Shown here piece after piece: positions 5,993 through 7,535 of a stretch of DNA of 7,535 bases (position 1 is its first letter; each line of letters starts with the position of its first letter). The DNA comes from Bacillota bacterium. Its GTDB lineage: Bacteria; Bacillota; Clostridia; Christensenellales; SZUA-584. The translations under genes and the position numbers were made by a program. Under the pieces are notes generated by a model. It searched no databases. It had not been told where the DNA came from and worked only from the letters and a program-made list of their open reading frames with translations. The stretch is from NCBI GenBank assembly GCA_023441905.1, contig JAEZNC010000034.1, positions 1 to 7,535 on the forward strand. Reading direction: 5' to 3'.

Positions 5993-6535
5993 ATGGATAT
6001 TCATATAAGACCTGCAAAACGAAAGGAATTGGGCATGGCACTCGACATGCTGCGTGATGCGGCGGCGTGGCTGAAAAGCATACATATCGACTATTGGCAG
6101 GTTTGGCTCGATCCGCCCGAGAACTATGTGGATTGGATAAGGCAAGGCTTTGACAACGGCGAGTTTTATTTTGCGCAAAAAGACGATGTTGAAGTGGTGG
6201 GTATGCTCCGGCTGCAATATGCCGATGAGATGTTCTGGGGCAAGAGAGATGATAAAGCGGGCTATATCCATTCGTTCACCACAAACCGGAAATATAAAAA
6301 CCAAGGCGCTGGCAGCGATATACTCAGGCTAATTGAAGCAAAGCTCGCGGATGAGAGCATTGAGTTCCTGCGGCTTGACTGCGCGCCGCACGTGGAGAAG
6401 CTTTGTGCGTATTACGAGAATTACGGATTCGAACCCAAAGAAACGGTGAGCGTGTACGGGGAAGAACTGCGACTGTACGAGAAGAAGGTTTGGGCTGACA
6501 GATATGGAACGACAAACCCGCCAATGAGCAAATAG
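5993..6535 (+). CDS. GNAT-family N-acetyltransferase, substrate unknown
   Basis: This is a cytoplasmic acetyl-CoA-dependent acyltransferase of 180 residues, a normal single-domain GNAT. The beginning (IHIRPAKRKELGMALDMLRD) is the usual first strand and helix. Motif A lies at about 92-112 with the CoA-pyrophosphate loop in RKYKNQGAGS (99-108), and motif B is at about 138-146 (CAYYENYGF). The early AAAWLKS...DYWQVW stretch is typical of a subgroup of uncharacterised GNATs. I choose ATG 5993, with AAAGGA at 5978-5983. The earlier in-frame ATGs at 5900 and 5948 lie upstream of or in the -10 box and would add residues that do not fit the fold. It is divergent from the flavodoxin-like gene. Its substrate cannot be read from sequence. 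Confidence 0.9.
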   Translation: MDIHIRPAKRKELGMALDMLRDAAAWLKSIHIDYWQVWLDPPENYVDWIRQGFDNGEFYFAQKDDVEVVGMLRLQYADEMFWGKRDDKAGYIHSFTTNRKYKNQGAGSDILRLIEAKLADESIEFLRLDCAPHVEKLCAYYENYGFEPKETVSVYGEELRLYEKKVWADRYGTTNPPMSK

Positions 6536-6641
6536 GGATCCCCCCTGCTTTTGCACCGATTGGGGGGATATTGATCCACACGCGAACCTGCAATCGCAAG
6601 CAGCTTTCAGATGCTTCGCTTACGCTCAGCATGACAGACCA
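6536..6641. repeat. Possible interspersed repeat with hairpins after the GNAT gene
   Basis: Starting three bases after the GNAT stop, ATCCCCCC (6538-6545) pairs with GGGGGGAT (6562-6569) around a 16-base loop. It is not followed by a T-run. Then come a small hairpin CTGC...GCAG (about 6590-6605) and, at about 6611-6636, a GCTTCGCTTACGCTCAGCATGAC-like segment. From memory, similar strings of the form CTGAGCG-AAGCGAAG recur as short intergenic repeats in many bacterial genomes. The G6/C6 hairpin may also weakly terminate the GNAT transcript. There is no coding potential. Confidence 0.35.
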
Positions 6642-6655
6642 TATTTTTGACTATT

Positions 6656-6687
6656 AAAAAGCCCGGGGACACGTGTCCCCGGGCTTT
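6656..6687 (-). terminator. Perfect palindromic terminator of the rnf-maf transcript
   Basis: Bases 6658-6687 are a perfect 30-base palindrome: AAAGCCCGGGGACAC and its reverse complement. In RNA this gives a very stable stem of ten or more GC-rich pairs with an ACGT loop. The minus strand has a five-T run directly after it, so it is the maf terminator, starting eight bases after the maf stop. The plus-strand tail (TTTCATCATT) is poorer, so it may act only partly in that direction. Confidence 0.88.
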
Positions 6688-6694
6688 CATCATT

Positions 6695-7258
6695 CTATAT
6701 CTCTTTGAGCATATTGTAGAGCATATTCAGCGGCAGCCCCATCACATTGAAATAATCGCCGTGAACGGCACTGATAAACTTTCCGCCGTAGCCCTGAATC
6801 CCATACGCGCCCGCCTTATCCATCGGCTCGCCCGTCGCAATATAATCGCGAATCTCTTCGTCCGACAGCGGCGCAAACCGCACACGCGTCATGTTGACGC
6901 CGGTATGGGTGATACCTTTATAGATCACCGCCACGCCCGTGTACACACGATGCTCGCGGCCCGAGAGCATTTTCAGCATCTGTTCCGCCTGCGCTTCGTC
7001 TTCCGGTTTGCCGAGCACGCGGCGGTTCACCGCCACGAGCGTGTCCGCTCCGATCACGAGCGCCTGCGGGACCTGCCGCGCAATGTCGGCGGCTTTGTCC
7101 GCAGCAAGCATCTTCACCTGCGCCGCGGGCGTGCCCGTCGCTGTCTCATCAATCCCGCTCGGGATGATGTCAAAAGCGGGGATGATATATGAAAGCAGCT
7201 CTTTGCGCCTCGGTGACGCCGACGCGAGTATCACGCGGGTTTCGGGACTTATCTTCAT
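6695..7258 (-). CDS. maf: Maf-family nucleotide pyrophosphatase
   Basis: The Maf/YhdE type hydrolyses dTTP, UTP and modified nucleoside triphosphates to the monophosphate and pyrophosphate; overproduction in Bacillus blocks septum formation. The protein is 187 residues, the usual length. All signatures are seen: LASASPRRKELL at 11-22 (phosphate-binding Ser and Arg), GADT at 70-73 with catalytic Asp72, GKP at 83-85, SGREHRVYTGV at 99-109 and DKAGAYGIQG at 147-156, the form typical of the dTTP/UTP subgroup. The start is ATG 7258, one base after the rnfB stop (TAG, 7262-7260). No real Shine-Dalgarno precedes it, so it is probably translated by coupling to rnfB. An rnf-maf junction, often followed by shape genes, is a known clostridial arrangement; here maf ends the operon at a strong terminator. 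Confidence 0.96.
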   Translation of the reverse strand: MKISPETRVILASASPRRKELLSYIIPAFDIIPSGIDETATGTPAAQVKMLAADKAADIARQVPQALVIGADTLVAVNRRVLGKPEDEAQAEQMLKMLSGREHRVYTGVAVIYKGITHTGVNMTRVRFAPLSDEEIRDYIATGEPMDKAGAYGIQGYGGKFISAVHGDYFNVMGLPLNMLYNMLKEI

Positions 7259-7259
7259 G

Positions 7260-7535
7260 CTATTTGTTCACCACGTCGCACGCGTTGCTGAGCTTATCCA
7301 TGTTCGCGATGGTGCCCTTGGGGCAAACCTCCGCGCATATGCCGCAGCCGGTGCACTTGTCGTAATCGATTATGGGCACGTTGTTTACCATCGCAATCGC
7401 GTTTTCGGGGCACTTTTTCGAACAGATGCCGCACGCAATGCAGCCCGCCTTGCAGTTAACCGTCACCGCTTTGCCCTTTTCGGTTGTGCGGCAGCTGACG
7501 AACACGTTTTTGTTCTGCGGCATCACCTTAATCAC
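7260..7535 (-). CDS. rnfB: Rnf complex subunit B, C-terminal part; N-terminus beyond the right edge
   Basis: RnfB is the iron-sulfur subunit that takes electrons from reduced ferredoxin in the membrane-bound Rnf complex, which reduces NAD+ and pumps Na+ or H+. The 91 visible residues hold two ferredoxin-type [4Fe-4S] motifs: CIACGICSKKCP at 32-43 and CTGCGICAEVCP at 61-72. They are preceded by the NKNVFVSC...GKAVTVNCKAGC block (Cys15 and Cys28) that is typical of RnfB before these clusters. The stop is TAG at 7260-7262, one base from the maf ATG. The GTG at the very edge (7535) is most likely an internal Val codon, since RnfB has an N-terminal membrane helix, a Cys-rich domain and, in clostridia, extra clusters upstream. 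Other two-cluster ferredoxins are possible but fit the Cys15/Cys28 block less well. Confidence 0.85.
   Translation of the reverse strand: MIKVMPQNKNVFVSCRTTEKGKAVTVNCKAGCIACGICSKKCPENAIAMVNNVPIIDYDKCTGCGICAEVCPKGTIANMDKLSNACDVVNK

Noticed and set aside
7533..7535. GTG at the right edge as the real start of a 91-residue ferredoxin
   Set aside because: The sequence reads as the interior of RnfB before its C-terminal clusters, so the gene should continue outside the window.

Overview
The window looks like chromosomal DNA of an anaerobic, spore-forming Gram-positive bacterium of the Clostridia, probably a GC-richer lineage, because wobble positions in the genes are mostly G or C while the intergenic DNA is AT-rich. 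This rests on gene content: pyruvate:ferredoxin oxidoreductase, an Rnf-complex subunit, a CwlD-type spore-cortex amidase, strong GGAGG-type ribosome binding sites and TTGACC/TATAAT-type promoters. I cannot name the genus. No rRNA, tRNA, CRISPR array or transposase gene was seen.

Layout from left to right. The 5' 1738 bases hold the N-terminal half of nifJ on the minus strand, running off the left edge. Its promoter (1836-1864) is very clear, and a perfect inverted repeat fills the -35/-10 spacer. A 650-base stretch without a recognised gene follows (1739-2388). Its left part is AT-rich with only doubtful tiny ORFs. Its right part holds a hairpin terminator and a 120-base segment bounded by a 12-base direct repeat, which reads like a small insertion into the terminator of the next gene. 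Then comes a solo mreB/mbl gene (minus), with no mreC or mreD beside it. Divergent from it are cwlD and an AraC-type regulator fused to a GyrI-like ligand-binding domain (both plus). A bidirectional terminator separates the regulator from a convergent small flavodoxin-like gene (minus). That gene shares an intergenic region and overlapping, oppositely directed promoters with a GNAT acetyltransferase gene (plus). After a repeat-like stretch and a perfect 30-base palindromic terminator, the window ends with maf and the 3' end of rnfB (minus), separated by one base and evidently one operon.

Functional threads. NifJ makes reduced ferredoxin from pyruvate, and Rnf oxidises ferredoxin to pump ions and reduce NAD+, so the two edges of the window carry linked steps of anaerobic energy metabolism. 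MreB and CwlD act on cell or spore shape and peptidoglycan. Maf is a housekeeping nucleotide-pool or division-linked pyrophosphatase. The regulator, flavodoxin and GNAT genes look like small stress or housekeeping functions with unknown ligands and substrates.

No wholly new multi-gene system is apparent. The best leads are regulatory or structural: the operator-like repeat in the nifJ promoter, the 120-base insert, and an in-frame internal start with a full Shine-Dalgarno in the AraC-GyrI gene that could give a free ligand-binding domain.
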